Source of the DNA: Mastacembelus armatus
Lineage: Eukaryota > Chordata > Actinopteri > Synbranchiformes > Mastacembelidae
Length of the DNA stretch: 64,000 nucleotides
Direction of reading: 5' to 3'
Assembly (NCBI RefSeq): GCF_900324485.2
Contig: NW_022872909.1
Location: forward strand, 1 to 64,000
Under the pieces are notes generated by a model, which saw nothing but the letters and a program-made list of their open reading frames with translations, made no database searches and had not been told where the DNA came from. Below are positions 23,069-35,027 of this stretch, one piece after another. How positions within the stretch are numbered: the stretch's first letter is position 1; every line of letters starts with the position of its first letter. A program made the translations under genes and the position numbers.

Positions 23069-23086
23069 TGGTGTTTCCGCCCGGTT
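23069..23086 (+). other. Retroviral primer binding site, tRNA-Val
   Basis: TGGTGTTTCCGCCCGGTT is the exact complement of the tRNA-Val 3' end plus CCA. It starts seven bases after the left LTR, which is an acceptable spacing. Confidence 0.88.
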
Positions 23087-23789
23087 CCCAAAACGACAGT
23101 TTGGATGAAGAGGAGGACGAGGACGCCGTGAATCTCTGCAGAGTCAGCGGTTAGACGGCTGGAGAAAATCCACCCACGTGAATTCGTTGGGAGGTCGGCA
23201 GGTCCCCGTCTGGAAACATCCTCTCAGCCCTACTGTCTGACGGAAACCGTGAAGGCAATCCTTGCGTCAAATCAGGTAAATATCCGCGGGTGAAACTGTG
23301 TGAATGGACGTCAGGAAAAATCACGTGTGAGTCTAAATTAAATACCGTTGCAGAGCGGGATTAGAATCAAATTGATTCGAATGCACGAACGGTGAAAATT
23401 GTTAGACAAGACCACTTGATATCTGTCAGAGACAGAGGGATAAAAGACCATGGCAAAATAAATTCACATGTCAGGGACATGATGAGGTATTTCCGGTGTC
23501 AGGGACACTAGGAGGGCATATTAAACAGTACTGTGGAGTGAATGTGAATCCTTACTTGTTTGTTTGTTTGTTTATGAAAAGGGAACGTTGGACAGGCAAT
23601 TGCCAACCGAGTAGAACGGTGTCACTTCCTACTGAAACTGTGTGTTATTTGTTGGGCACAAGTAAAAATTGAAAAGTTGAGTGTGTTGGACGGCTGTATC
23701 CGCAGGTAATTAGTACCTGTAGAAGACTGATACAGTGGACGATCCCCACGCTGTTGTGACTGATCGTTTGCTTGTGCCAAGTTGCAACT

Positions 23790-25403
23790 ATGGGAAAGGG
23801 AAACAGTAAACCCCAATTAACGGGGGATCCTAAATTTATGAACACCTATTCCCCCGGATCGGCAAGATATTTGGGTGAATGGAAGAAAAATAATATGAGT
23901 TTCCTGGGAAACTGGAAACCTGCGCATGCGATAAATTGGTAACTCAATTGAAAGCAGAAATGGCTATAGCAGAACCTAAGAAAACTGATAAATTTAAATT
24001 ACAAATTATAGATGGCAGGAACAGGCAGAAAGGAGACGGTTTTGTGGAATGCAAGCAAAAAGAGAAAAAGATAAGAAAACAGGTGATAAAAAGTCCCTCA
24101 TAGCAGCTCTCCAAGAGGATCCAGCTGATTTTGTAGGGCGTCCACAAGCACTAATTCAACAGGAAGAACGTAGAGAGCAGCAGAAACGTCTGCTTGCAAA
24201 AGCCGCAGCGGTGGCTGCGGCTGAGGCCGGGGCAGCAGGGTCAGCTGAAACCCCGGCTCCCCCAGTCCCCCCCAGTGAGATAGTGGGACCTGTCCTACCT
24301 AGCCCAGTCGCACTAAAACGGGAAAGTTGTACAGTCCCCTGGTTAATGAGGTTCAACAATTAGCAGCAGCTATGTCTGACACGAGCCCATTTAAAAACCC
24401 CCAGGGTGATGGGTCATGGATGGGGCCCCGTCCTGACCCACCCCCCTGGCCATTACTGGAAGACCAGACTAGCATCTTTCCAGCCATAGACGTACCTAAC
24501 CCCCACTATGGAGTGGGAGGTGATAATAGACCCCTTCTCTTAGTGAGGAGACCCTGGTCCTGCAAGGAATTAGAGGATGCAGTAAAAGGACTGGGGGATC
24601 CCCTCACTAATGTTCGCCAGTGGATTGTTAACCTGCAGCAACTTAGACAAACTTACAATTTGGATGGACAGGAAATTGACTCAGTGTGTAGAAAAGCCTT
24701 AGGACATAGGTATGGAGGAGTAAGAGGAGAATATACTGGCCGAACTCCAGCTGGAGCAGTTCTGCCTCCTAATAATATTGTATTGGAAGCTCAATTCACA
24801 GCATTAACAGAGCGGATTAGAGATGCTTTTGTTAAACCTCCTGATTACCAAGCTATTGCTCAGTGTAAACAGAAAGATGATGAGGATGTACAGGAATACA
24901 GAGGAAGGTTAGAGGAAGTGTTTAAAGCAAATAGTGGATTGGAACCTGAGGAGGCCCCTGGTTCAGCCTATCAGCAGCAGTTAAAGCAGGCCCTGCTGAG
25001 TGGTTTCCGCCCTTCCATTACGCATCACATACGAAAACTCAACATTAATACTCCTACAGATGGAGTCACTCAGATAATGAATTATGCACAACATGCCCAA
25101 GACATGCAAAAGCACAAGTCAAAGCAACAGTCACAGGCTGCTGTGTTTGCACTTCTGGATGTGATGAGCAGTGGTGGATCTAGGGGGGGTCCTCAAAGAT
25201 TCAGAAGAGGTGTCAGAGGTAGAGGAGGTTTTAAGAGGCGAGGAGACATGTACAAGGAAGAAGAACAAAAGGATGAAGTATGTTATAATTGTGGTCAGCC
25301 AGGTCATTTTGCACGAGAATGTGATAAACGGAGGCAGAGAAAGGGAGGATACAGGAGATCAGATGAGTACAACCGACCTGAACCCCATAACCTTAATGCA
25401 TGA
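23790..25403 (+). pseudogene. Retroviral gag region
   Basis: The region begins with MGKGNS, an N-myristoylation signal expected of matrix. A proline-rich stretch follows near 24,240-24,310. The capsid-like part runs about 24,480-25,130 (WSCKELEDAVKGLGDP, then FVKPPDYQAIAQCK). A single zinc knuckle CYNCGQPGHFARECDK lies near 25,280-25,330. The order matches gamma/epsilonretroviral Gag. Treated as a fossil. Confidence 0.82.
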
Positions 25404-25427
25404 CTAGACCCCACAAATATTGAAGAA

Positions 25428-26357
25428 TTGGATCTTAGTGAAATTGTGGAGACTTATTATAGTACAGAAGAGAACAAAGTAATGCCCATTAGAGTGTTAA
25501 AAATTAATGGAGTAAAAATAAAATTTTTGTGTGATACAGGAGCAGACAGAACAGTATTAAGGGACAGAATTCCTGGAGTGATAAGAGGAGATAAACATAT
25601 CTTTGTGAGATCAGCAAATGGACAGGTCACTCCTTGCAGTTTCTCTCAAAGCCTTGTGATTAAGGATGAGGCATCTGGCTTCCAGGAGAAGGCAATGGCA
25701 GTTTTATGTCCAAGCTGTCCAGTCAATCTACTGGGCAGAGATCTGTTGAGCAAATTGAAAATATCCTTGGTGCCCACTACCAATGGAATGGCTGCAATAG
25801 GTCCAGGAGAAGAGGTCCCCTCCTATGTAGTGCTAAAACAAGGGACGCCTTACTACTGGTGGTCCGTAGATCTGCCCACGCCTGACCCTGGACAGACAGG
25901 AGAGCAGCTTCTGCACCTGTTGCCTGATCCTCAACCACCTCACACGGAAAGCCTCACTCCAGAGCAGATGCATGTCACTCTTTACTATAAGCACACTCCA
26001 GGCCCTGACTTAGATTATGCACAGAAATTTGAAAAACTAGGGCCACAAAGAATAACTCTTAAAACTCTTTACACTGACAGAAAAGGAAAAGCAGTCTGTT
26101 CTGTAGGCCTCACCCAGGAAGCTAAACGTCTTGTAAAAGGGTGGACACCTAATCCTTATCTGTCAGTGTCTAAGACTAATGACATGTACTGGGAGGAGCT
26201 GAAACAGTTTTTAAATGAAGCAGAAAGCATTTGTGATTGGCATGAGGGCAAGGGGGGCTGGTTCAGTAACAGTGTGGGAAACCGCTTTTACAAAAACCTA
26301 AATTGGGTTGTAACTGCCACTCCCTGTGCCCACATGGGGGAGGATGATCGAGAATGA
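25428..26357 (+). pseudogene. Retroviral protease region
   Basis: The aspartic protease active site reads KFLCDTGADRTVL near 25,530, with the companion motif VNLLGRDLLSKL near 25,725. The linker to reverse transcriptase follows. Fossil. Confidence 0.82.
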
Positions 26358-28400
26358 GTGTTGCTACTAGAGGACATAGATCCTTGCTTGGCTGAAGTGC
26401 CCAGCAGTTTCTGGTCCCGAAGCAAAACTGATGTAGGCCTAATGACCACTGCCTCAGAAGTCATAATCAAACCTAAATCAGATTATAGACCTAGAATAAA
26501 ACAGTATCCCCTAAAACCAGATGCTTTAGCAGGAATCAGACCTGTAGTGCAAGGGATGCTCGATGCAGGAATCCTGGTGAGATCCGCAGAGGCTCAGTGT
26601 AACACCCCCATATTTCCAGTCAAGAAAGCTGATGGAAATAGTTGGAGGATGATCCAGGATTTAAGGGAAGTCAATAGGGCAGTGGAGAGTAGAGCACCAT
26701 GTGTCCCAGACCCTCACACCCTGATGAATCAATTAAGACCTGAGATGAAATGGTTTACAGTAGTAGACCTAAGCAATGCTTTCTTTTCTATACCAGTGCA
26801 TCCAGACTCACAGGGATGGTTTGGTTTCACCTTTGAGGGAAAGAAGCTTACATACACTAGGTTACCCCAAGGCTATGTAGATAGCCCCACAATATTTGCT
26901 TCTGAATTAGAAAATTGCTTATCTACATTCCACATGCCTCCACACAGCCAAGTTTTGACTTATGTTGATGATATCTTAATTGCATCAGACACCCAGCAAC
27001 ACAACAAAGACACTGCAATAGCGCTGTTCAAACACCTAGGAAAAACAGGCAACAAAGCATCCCCAGAAAAATTGCAATGGGCTGCCTCTGAAGTTGTATT
27101 CCTGGGTCATAAACTAACACCAGAAGGCAGAGCCCTGACTGAATCCAGGAAAACAGCTGTTCAACAAGCCTGTAAGCCTATCACTAAGCAACAGATGATG
27201 CAATTCTTAGGGCTGTGTAACTATTGTCGACAGTGGATTCCAAACTATGCTCAGGTGACACAACCCCTGTTAGACTCCAATAGCCATGAAGCAGGAGATA
27301 AGGTGGACTCCTGGAGGCGAGAGGGCTTTCAGTGAGTTAAAAGGAAAACTAGTGACCACGCCAGTTTTAGGCCTGCCAGATTATAGTAAACCTTTTGTCC
27401 AGACAGTAGACTGTAAAGGGAAGTTAATGACTTCAGTGTTGACTCAGCTGTCAGGAGGAAAACAGAAACCAGTGGCCTATTACTCTAAGAAGTTAGATCC
27501 TGTGGCTTGTGCTTTGCCTGCCTGTGTCAGAGCTGTGTGTGCGGCTGCAATGGCAGTACAGGCCTCAGCAGAAGTGGTACTTTTTCACCCACTTACACTG
27601 CTAGTCCCACACTCAGTTGACTTGCTTCTGACAGAGACCAAGATGTCATTTTTGTCACCAGCTAGACATCTGTCTGTCATGGCTCTTTTAATGTCTCAGC
27701 CACATTTGACCATAAAAAGATGTTCTACACTTAATCCATCTACCCTACTGCCCACAGCTGAGGAAGGCACACCACATTGCTGCATTACAAACACTGAAGA
27801 GACGTGCAAACCTCGTAGTGATTTGAAAGATGTTGCCTTAGCTGAGGGGGAAGTGTGGTTTGTAGATGGCTCCTGCTTTAAAAATGAGAAAGGAGAAAAT
27901 ATGTGTGGGTTCGCTGTAGTGTCACAACAGGACGTTTGTGCAGCAGGTCAACTCCCCTCACATTTCTCAGCACAGGCTGCAGAGATAATTGCTCTAACTC
28001 AAGCATGCAGACTAGCAGAGGGAAAAAGTGTTACAGTGTATACAGATAGCCAATATGCTTTTTCAACGCTTCATTTCTTTGCTGCACAATGGGCTCGCAG
28101 AGGAATGAAGACAGCTGGAGGACAATCAGTTAAACATGCCTCCCTCCTAAAAGAGTTATTGCAAGCTGTTATGTTACCAAAGCAGATTGCTATCTGTAAA
28201 TGTGTTGCACATACACAAGGTACAGACGCCGTATCGAAAGGAAATGAGAAGGCAGATGTAACAGCAAAGGCAGCTGCACAGGGACAATTCGGCAAATGTA
28301 ATCTATATATTATAGAAGACGTGAAACAGCCCATAGATCATGAAGTACTTTCAGACATGCAGAAAAGAGCCCCACCAGTTGAACAACAACTCTGGATCAA
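26358..28400 (+). pseudogene. Retroviral reverse transcriptase and RNase H region
   Basis: RT motifs visible are [41 protein letters not shown] and [12 protein letters not shown]. RNase H shows EVWFVDGSCFKNEKGE, QAAEIIALTQACRLAEGKSV and VYTDSQYAF. Fossil. Confidence 0.87.
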
Positions 28401-29401
28401 AGAAGGAGCCACAATAGAGCAAGACCTTGCCTTGCCATGGGCCTTGCCATGTGTCAACAGGAGGGATGGTATATGCAGTGGAAAAGTATTTCCACGCACC
28501 AGGATTCAATAACTACTCAAAAAATGTTTGTAAATCCTGTTTGATTTGTTGTAAACACAACCCACAGGGAAATCTCAGACCAAAGAGAGGGAGATTCCCC
28601 AACCCAGATTATCCATTCCAAGTCATTCATATGGATTTTATAGAGTTGTCACAATGTCAGACATACAAGTACTGCCTTGTTCTGATAGATGCATACTCTA
28701 AATGGGTTGAAATTGTGCCCAGTAAAAATGCTGATGCACTAACAGTGGCTAAAGCGCTGTGCAAAAATATTATTCCAGATCATGGGATCCCACAGCGAGT
28801 TTACAGTGATAATGGTCCACATTTTGTGAATGAAGTAGTTACACAAATGTCCAAACACCTGGGGTTTGAGTTAAAAAAACATTGCTCATACCACCCCCAG
28901 AGTGCAGGATTAGTTGAAAGAACTAATGGCACTATAAAAATGAGATTGAGAAAAACCATGGAGCAAACGGGGAGGACATGGGTAGAATGCCTCCCTCTGG
29001 TAAAAATGTACATGAGGGTCACGCCAACAGACAAAGGCCTGACCCCATTTGAAATCCTTTATGGGAGACCTTTTACACTTCCCATTTGTGAGGATGTGTG
29101 TGAAAAACCTCAAGGAGAAACTACTCTTGCAGAGTGGATGAGTAAAATGTTAAAGACCAAGGAAGTTGTGACTGCAAATAATCTGCCAGATGACCTTTTG
29201 TCTCCACAGGGCCAGAGGGTTAAACCAGGAGACCAAGTGCTGATAAAGGTCATAAAAAGGAAAACCTGGTCTACACCTAAGTGGGAAGGACCCTACACTG
29301 TGATCCTGACTACACCCACAGCTGTAAAGATCCAAGAGAGACCCACGTGGATTCATCAGAGCCACTGTAAGGTACTGCAACACCTGGTGAGTGTCGAGTA
29401 G
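28401..29401 (+). pseudogene. Retroviral integrase region
   Basis: The zinc-binding end shows [12 protein letters not shown]. The DDE core shows [29 protein letters not shown] and [18 protein letters not shown]-terminal SH3-like part includes [15 protein letters not shown]. It is of gamma/epsilon type. Fossil. Confidence 0.87.
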
Positions 29402-29468
29402 AGGTGGAAGTCGGCCGGTACCAAAACCTTTGGCCGCTGAAGAAAACATCTAATCCTCGCTCCCAGCT

Positions 29469-29738
29469 ATGGCACCCACTGCCTGCCCTAAAGGGTGGGA
29501 ATGTGTTCTCCTACCAGTATGGCTCTGCCTGACCTTACTGGTAATCTTCCTCGCAATGGCAGATCTAGAGACTATAGCGAATAACAATTTTACGAAGGAG
29601 CACAAAAAACCTAGGGCCAAACAATGGACACGTACTGACCTCACAGACTGGCACTGGATACAGGAAATGACTAATAACACCTTTTATTGTTGTTCTAATA
29701 CTGTTTTGCTTATTTACTACATGCAAACAAAACGCTAA
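29469..29738 (+). pseudogene. Start of retroviral env, remainder missing
   Basis: The frame opens after integrase with a hydrophobic stretch VWLCLTLLVIFLAMAD that could be a signal peptide. No surface-unit disulfide motif, fusion peptide or transmembrane subunit can be found before the right LTR. The env assignment rests on position. Confidence 0.55.
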
Positions 29739-29739
29739 T

Positions 29740-30300
29740 TTAGCCCTACTCAAAACAAAACGCTCCTTGAGCCCTACGATATCAAACAAACGAAAATCAA
29801 TAACAGAAACGCTACAATAGCCCTACGATCTCAAACAAACAAAAGATCAAATAACAAAAACGCTAAACAGCCCTATAATAGCTAATCAAAAGAAATAACA
29901 CAAAATCACAGGTCACTAGCCTGGAAACTCCTAAAACAAACAGGAGAAAACAAAACACAAACGTAGCCTAAATATCAAAGTATTTCTAAACTAAATAACG
30001 AAAATCCTAGCAATACTAAATCCTTTAATCGAAACAAAAACCTAATCTCTAACTAACTAACTAACTCGAAGTCGAAATCTCTATCAAAATAGCTGGGAAT
30101 GGCAAAGGTGGGAGAATAGCTCTCCTGAGCAGCAGACCGTGGGCTTCTTATAGTCCTTCCGGAAGTGTTCGACCAATCCCGGAAGTCCAATCCACGGTCC
30201 TCGAGTCCACGCCCACTCCAGCATATTCTGCCATGTATTAAGTCTATGATTACCAAAATGTTCACCCAAGCCTTTGTGTCTTATACTCTCCTACAAACAA
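29740..30300. repeat. A/C-rich degenerate repeat tract between env start and right LTR
   Basis: Irregular units around AACGCTA...AGCCCTACGATATCAAAC and CAAACAAAAGATCAAATAAC recur between about 29,735 and 30,060. The tract is very A-rich and G-poor and has no coding content. It then passes into ordinary sequence and the polypurine tract region. Confidence 0.6.
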
Positions 30301-30624
30301 TTCCACTGGAGGAGGAAGAGGGCCGAGTGTAAAGGAGGTGTGAATGTTTTTCTTTTATCTATGTAACGTTTTAGGTAGCAAGCCACAAGGTGACTGCCCT
30401 GGTGAGGGAGTCGGCTGGGAATTTTCCCCTGAAGGAGGGGTTTTTCGCCCAGCCTTGCTAAATACATATCTATGTGTGTTATTCATTTTTATTTTAGCAT
30501 TAACACTGTTAGATTAGGACCTATGTGATTTCCTCCACTCCCTCCGTGGTCTGTCATGAATGATGGTGACTCAGAAAATCTTATGAAGTTGGGTCAGCCT
30601 GATGTATGTTTCACAATGACAAAC

Positions 30625-30634
30625 AGGAGGGAAA
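30625..30634 (+). other. Retroviral polypurine tract
   Basis: AGGAGGGAAA lies directly before the right LTR. Confidence 0.75.
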
Positions 30635-30998
30635 TGTTGGCGTTATAAGGACAAAAGTTCAAATTGTTGCCATTGTGGAATTAGATCTGAAGATAGGATG
30701 TTTATGTGAGAGGTCTGTTTCTCCAGCTGACCTCCATAACCTTATGACCCATGATGAACTGAAGTTTTATTGCACCCAAGTATCCTGTGTCTGGTTTTGT
30801 TCCCCACTATACAAATAAAGGACTGATAAATGAAAAGAGTGAGAGAAGGGTGTAAGTCGCAGGGGGAGAGAAGAAAGTCTCTTCTCTCCGTTTGCAACTG
30901 AGGCGTTTTCACTTGCAGACAGATACTCGGTACAAAGTTGTCGTGTGTTTCATTGCCTTCAGGGAAAAGAACCATGTCAGTGTAGCGTAAACCTGACA
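30635..30998 (+). repeat. Right LTR
   Basis: 364 bp from TGTTGG to CTGACA. It has an extra stretch of about 18 bases near 30,686 that the left LTR lacks. Confidence 0.93.
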
Positions 30999-32060
30999 CA
31001 GACTTCCTTCTCCTTGGACACTTCCTCCAGCTCTTCCAAGGAGACACCGAGGCGTTCCCAGGCCAGCCAGGAGACATAGTCCCTCCAGCGTGTCCTGGGT
31101 CTTCCCGGTGGTCTCCTCCCGGTGGGACATGCCTGGAACACCTCCGCAGGGAGGCGCCCAGGAGGCATCCGAAACAGATGCCCAAGCCACCTCAATGGAC
31201 TCCTCTCGATGTGGAGGAGCAGTGGCTCTACTCCGAGCTCCTCCAGGGTGACCGAGCTCCTCACCCACCCTGTGGAGGAAGCTCATTTCAGCCGCTTGTA
31301 TCCGTGACCCAGAGTTCATGACCATAGGTGAGAGCAGGAACGTAGATTGACCAGCAAATCGAGAGGTTCGCCCTCCGGCTCACCTCCTTCTTCACCGCAA
31401 TGGACCGGTACACCAACCGCATTACTGCTGCCGATGCCCTGATCCGTCTGTCAATCTCGTGCTCCGTCCTTCACTCACTCGCGAACAAGACCCCGAGATA
31501 CTTAAACTCCTCCACCTGAGGCAGGATCTCTCCCCTGGCCTGGAGATGACAAGCCACCTTTTTCCGATTGAGTACCATGGCCTCGGACTTGGAAGTGCTG
31601 ATTCTCATCCCAGCCGCTTCACACTCGATTGCAAACCGCCCCAGCGCACGCTGGAGATCCTGGCTCGATGGAGCCAACAGGACAACATCATCTGCAAAAA
31701 GCAGAGATGAAATCCTGTGGTCCCCGAACTGGACTCCCTCCGACCCCTGGCTGCGCCTAGAAATTCTGTTCATAAAAGTAATGAACAGAACTGGTGACAA
31801 AGGGCAGCCCTGCCAGAGTCCAACGTGCACTGGGAACAGGTCTGACTTACTACCGGCAATGTGAACCAAGCTCCTGCTCCATTTGTACAGAGACCGGATA
31901 GCCCTCAGCAAAGGGCCCCGGACCCCATACTCCTGGAGCACCTCCCACAGGATGTCATGAGGGACCCGGTCGAATGCCTTGTCCAAATCCACAAAACACA
32001 TGTGGACTGGTTGGGCAATCTCCCATCAACCCTCGAGCACCCTCGAGAGGGTGTAGAGCT
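30999..32060 (-). mobile_element. Rex3 LINE (main part of the interrupted copy), 5'-truncated
   Basis: The minus strand encodes RT from CFVDLDKAFDRVPHDILWEV through GLWQGCPLSPVLFITFMNRI and SLLFADDVVLLAPS to EEFKYLGVLFASE. The C-terminal PTGRRPPGRPRTRWRDYVSW lies nearer 31,050. GGTGACAAAGGGCAGCCCTG at 31,791-31,810 is a known Rex3 diagnostic sequence. Frame changes near 31,270-31,470 separate the RT core from the C-terminus, so the copy is inactive. It is 5'-truncated like most Rex3 copies. Confidence 0.92.
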
Positions 32061-32130
32061 GAAAAGGACTTTGACAAACGAAGCTTCTTTGTGAAACAGG
32101 AGCAAGTAGGGAGGAGACAAGAAAGGAATC

Positions 32131-32241
32131 TAACCAGAAACAGTGTGGTCTAAGGTGCCAGACTCAAAATTTTGTTCCTTTCTACGCACAGGGTATTCTG
32201 TTCGCCAGGTGGAGGCGTGGGTTCAAACCCACTCCTGACAG
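32131..32241 (+). pseudogene. tRNA-Leu(CAA)-like with intron, decayed
   Basis: TGGTCTAAGGTGCCAGACTC followed by AA gives anticodon CAA. An insert of roughly 30 bases fits the intron known in tRNA-Leu(CAA). GTGGGTTCAAACCCACTCCT then GACA forms the T arm and acceptor 3' strand. The 5' acceptor strand is badly changed. Confidence 0.55.
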
Positions 32242-32448
32242 GTGTTTTCATTTATTGATTTCTACCTGTACTTTGATAACATTCTATGTCTCTCTCTTTA
32301 TGAAGTATTTTCTACTTGAATATGTACACGTAACAGTAACAACACTGAATCAGCTGCAAAGATATTCTGCATTAACCTGATAGTCAATTGGCAGAACATA
32401 GGTGGATCCAAGTATACCACATTTACAGTTAAATGTGTGTTATACACA

Positions 32449-32525
32449 GTCTGGCTAACTCAGTCAGTAGAGCATGATATTCTTAATCTCAGGGTTAGGG
32501 TTAGGTTTGAGCCCCACTTTGGGTG
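32449..32525 (+). pseudogene. tRNA-Lys(CTT)-like, decayed
   Basis: CTGGCTAACTCAGTCAGTAG, then AGCATGATATTCTTAATCTC with anticodon CTT. The variable/T region is replaced by GGGTTAGGGTTAGG, a telomere-like run. Confidence 0.65.
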
Positions 32526-32858
32526 GTGGTGATTCTACAGGAGAGCTCCATGTGTTGAGAAGAGGTGATGTGACTTCAGGGGGGTAATAGGAGAAGGTGT
32601 TTCAGTGTCATTAAATAAACATAGATGAGTGACTGTATCATAAATGACTACAAAGTTGTTTCCAAACTGAAACAGTATTGACTTCCACATAGACTCTGAG
32701 CATGTGGGCAGTCTAAGGAGGATGCTTGGCTCTAGGGTAACATTGGGCTTTTTGCGCCTCTCCTTCCATACCGACAACTCAGAGCATGGTCATAGCCAAA
32801 GTAAAGCCTTCTGTTGGACTTACGATGGAAGGGTTAAGTTGAATTTCTCTCTTGAAAC

Positions 32859-32935
32859 CAGCACAGCCCAACATGATGCTGGAACCCATGACCCTGAGAA
32901 TAAAATTCACATGCTCTACTGACTGAGCTAGTGAA
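32859..32935 (-). pseudogene. tRNA-Lys-like remnant
   Basis: The minus strand keeps ACTAGCTCAGTCAGTAGAGC and CTCAGGGTCATGGGTTCCAG, but the anticodon arm is disrupted. The block 32,860-33,180 resembles 51,245-51,620. Confidence 0.6.
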
Positions 32936-33332
32936 GCTGAAGTGCTATGTACTGCAAACAATGTCATGACTTAACCCTGTCATCCAGGCTTCCAAATAAT
33001 TTTGTATTTTACAAAACAGCATAACAAGCCCCACCCACTACATCTCAGGGTTGCAACTGTGGTACTGTGCATCTGTGTTGAACTGGTTAAGTATGATATG
33101 CTCCTTATCCTGCTTTCCTTGAAGCTAAACCAGTATATCTGCATTGATATTGAAACTGTGAAATGAGTATTTGATGTTTACTTTGTGCTGCTACTTACTT
33201 TAAGATGTTTGGGGGACTGTCTCTGTAGATTTAACTGTGGTGTCACCGTCAGGCTGTTTATTCTTGCGTTGGGTCACAGCTAACATTGGTAAGCTCAGGC
33301 TGAGTTTTCTTCAACAGTCAATAAACAACCTC

Positions 33333-33405
33333 TTTTTCTGCCTGGTTCCAAACCAGGGTCTTTTCACTTATCAGGCAAACACGAGGACCACTACAGTACA
33401 GAAAC
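33333..33405 (-). pseudogene. tRNA-Val-like remnant
   Basis: The minus strand begins GTTTCTGTACTGTAGTGGTC and ends near CCTGGTTTGGAACCAGGCAG. The anticodon arm is no longer a clean stem-loop. Another Val-like 5' half starts near 33,571. Confidence 0.6.
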
Positions 33406-33994
33406 TGACACAGCCTTTGGAATCAGAACATGGTGCTGTAAAATACAGAATTGTACAATAAGGCCATACGGCACTTATTTGGAGAAGCTAAATTCAAATG
33501 ATCCAAATGTGTGTCATCCTTAGGAAATCATAAAGGAGATCAGAGAGATATCTTGAAAACATGCAGCTGTGCTCCTGTAGTGTAGAGGTTAATAGTTTTG
33601 CTTCAAACATCCAAGTCCCCTGCACAGCAGCCTAGAAAGCTGTAACAACTAAGTGCTGACACATGGCAATTTAAAACCACTTCTGCACTGTCCGAGAATC
33701 AAAGCCAGATCTCACACATGGCACGCAGGAACGCTTCCATTTCATCACCAATGCCTCTGCTCCTCCTACAAGCTGATGTCTTCACATCATGACGCCTGAT
33801 CTGACCATGAAATGTCAACATGCTCACTGTGCGCTGGGCACTTACCACTACCAGCTACTGAGAGGGGCTGCCCAAACACACCCAAATGAAAGTAATTAAA
33901 GTGGAATCATATGCAATATTATTACAATATTAATATACAGTATTAATAAAATACTATATTCACAATGCAATATATTCCTGTTACATTGATGTGA

Positions 33995-34048
33995 CCCATC
34001 CATCTTCTATACCCACTTATTCCTGAACCAGGGTCACAAGGATCTGCC
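33995..34048 (-). repeat. SINE tail fragment
   Basis: CATCTTCTATACCCACTTAT followed by the AGGGTCACAAGGATCTG block. Confidence 0.6.
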
Positions 34049-34639
34049 CGACTCAGATGTGACCACTTTAATATTTTGTATTAATACTAAAATATTTATA
34101 TAATATAGTTTTTTTTTTTTTACATCTTTGTAGACAGAAACAGCAACAGACTAACTCAACAACAGCAACACAACAGTCATCCAGGCCAGGTAGCTCCTTC
34201 AGCAACAACAGAGACTGACTGTTACCCACTGAATGTCCACGTAGTATATACACAGAGGCTTCTTTTCAAATCATTTACACTCATCAACCTGTGAAATTAC
34301 CACATTACCTGGAAAACTATGCCATGCATGAACTACCAAACTGAACAGTGAAATGAACTACTAACAGATTTGGACTTAAAGGAAAGTCTGTAAGTTGCTT
34401 GCAACAGTGCAGTTATTTCCTCTGATTGATTTTTACAGCAGATGTGTCTCTCTCTCTCTGTCTTATATGGTTTCTGTCTCTTTCAATGAATGATGAACAA
34501 CTCCTGTGCAGTCGAGCTGCTTCTTGTGTCAATGACACTTCTGAAGGTGTCTCTGTAACATCATGTCCAAGAATGTTTAGACATTAAAGAGATCAAAGGT
34601 CTCTCAGAGTTATGACACACACACACACACACTTTCTGA

Positions 34640-34770
34640 CTTTACAATGATGCCTCTTGTACATCGTCTTATTATTATTATTGTGTCATTTCTAATCAAG
34701 AAAAAACTTGAAAACTGGTTGAATAAAAGTAACTTTAAGTCAGAATTTGCCAGGGGTATGAATAATTTCG
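34640..34770. mobile_element. Tc1-like end fragment
   Basis: CCAGGGGTATGAATAATTTC resembles the right end of teleost Tc1-like elements. Simple repeats (AC)n at 34,616-34,631 and (ATT)n near 34,672 lie close by. Confidence 0.45.
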
Positions 34771-34953
34771 GTTAATGCAGAATATCTTTGCAGCTGATTC
34801 AACGTTGTTGCTGTTACATGTACATACTCAGGTAGAAAATGACTTTACAAAGAGAGAGACAGAGAATGTTATCAAAGTACAGGGTAGAGCTCAGAAGATT
34901 ATTAAATTAGCTATTTAGAAAAATCTGGGTTTGTTTATAGTGAGTTATTACTG

Positions 34954-35027
34954 AGGCACCGCTGGGGTTTGAAGACAGGATCTCCTTTTTACTAGACAGG
35001 AACATTAACCAACTAAGTCACAGTACC
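34954..35027 (-). pseudogene. tRNA-Thr(AGT)-like, decayed
   Basis: The minus strand reads GGTACTGTGACTTAGTTGGT, then CCTGTCTAGTAAAAAGG (anticodon AGT), and ends CCCCAGCGGTGCC. The B box is damaged (GTCTTCAAAC). Confidence 0.7.

Larger units (their letters stand above)
22716..30998 (+). mobile_element. Endogenous retrovirus (epsilon/gamma-like), young but broken
   Basis: This is a proviral fossil about 8.3 kb long with both LTRs, a tRNA-Val primer binding site, gag, protease, reverse transcriptase, RNase H and integrase regions in order, and a polypurine tract. Gag ends in a CCHC zinc knuckle, and gag and pro lie in one frame, as in gamma- and epsilonretroviruses that use read-through. The element is broken: I count roughly three breaks in the gag-pol span, and most of env is absent. 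The two LTRs differ by about two substitutions and one short length difference over about 345 aligned bases, so insertion was recent. It sits inside a Rex3 LINE. Confidence 0.9.
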
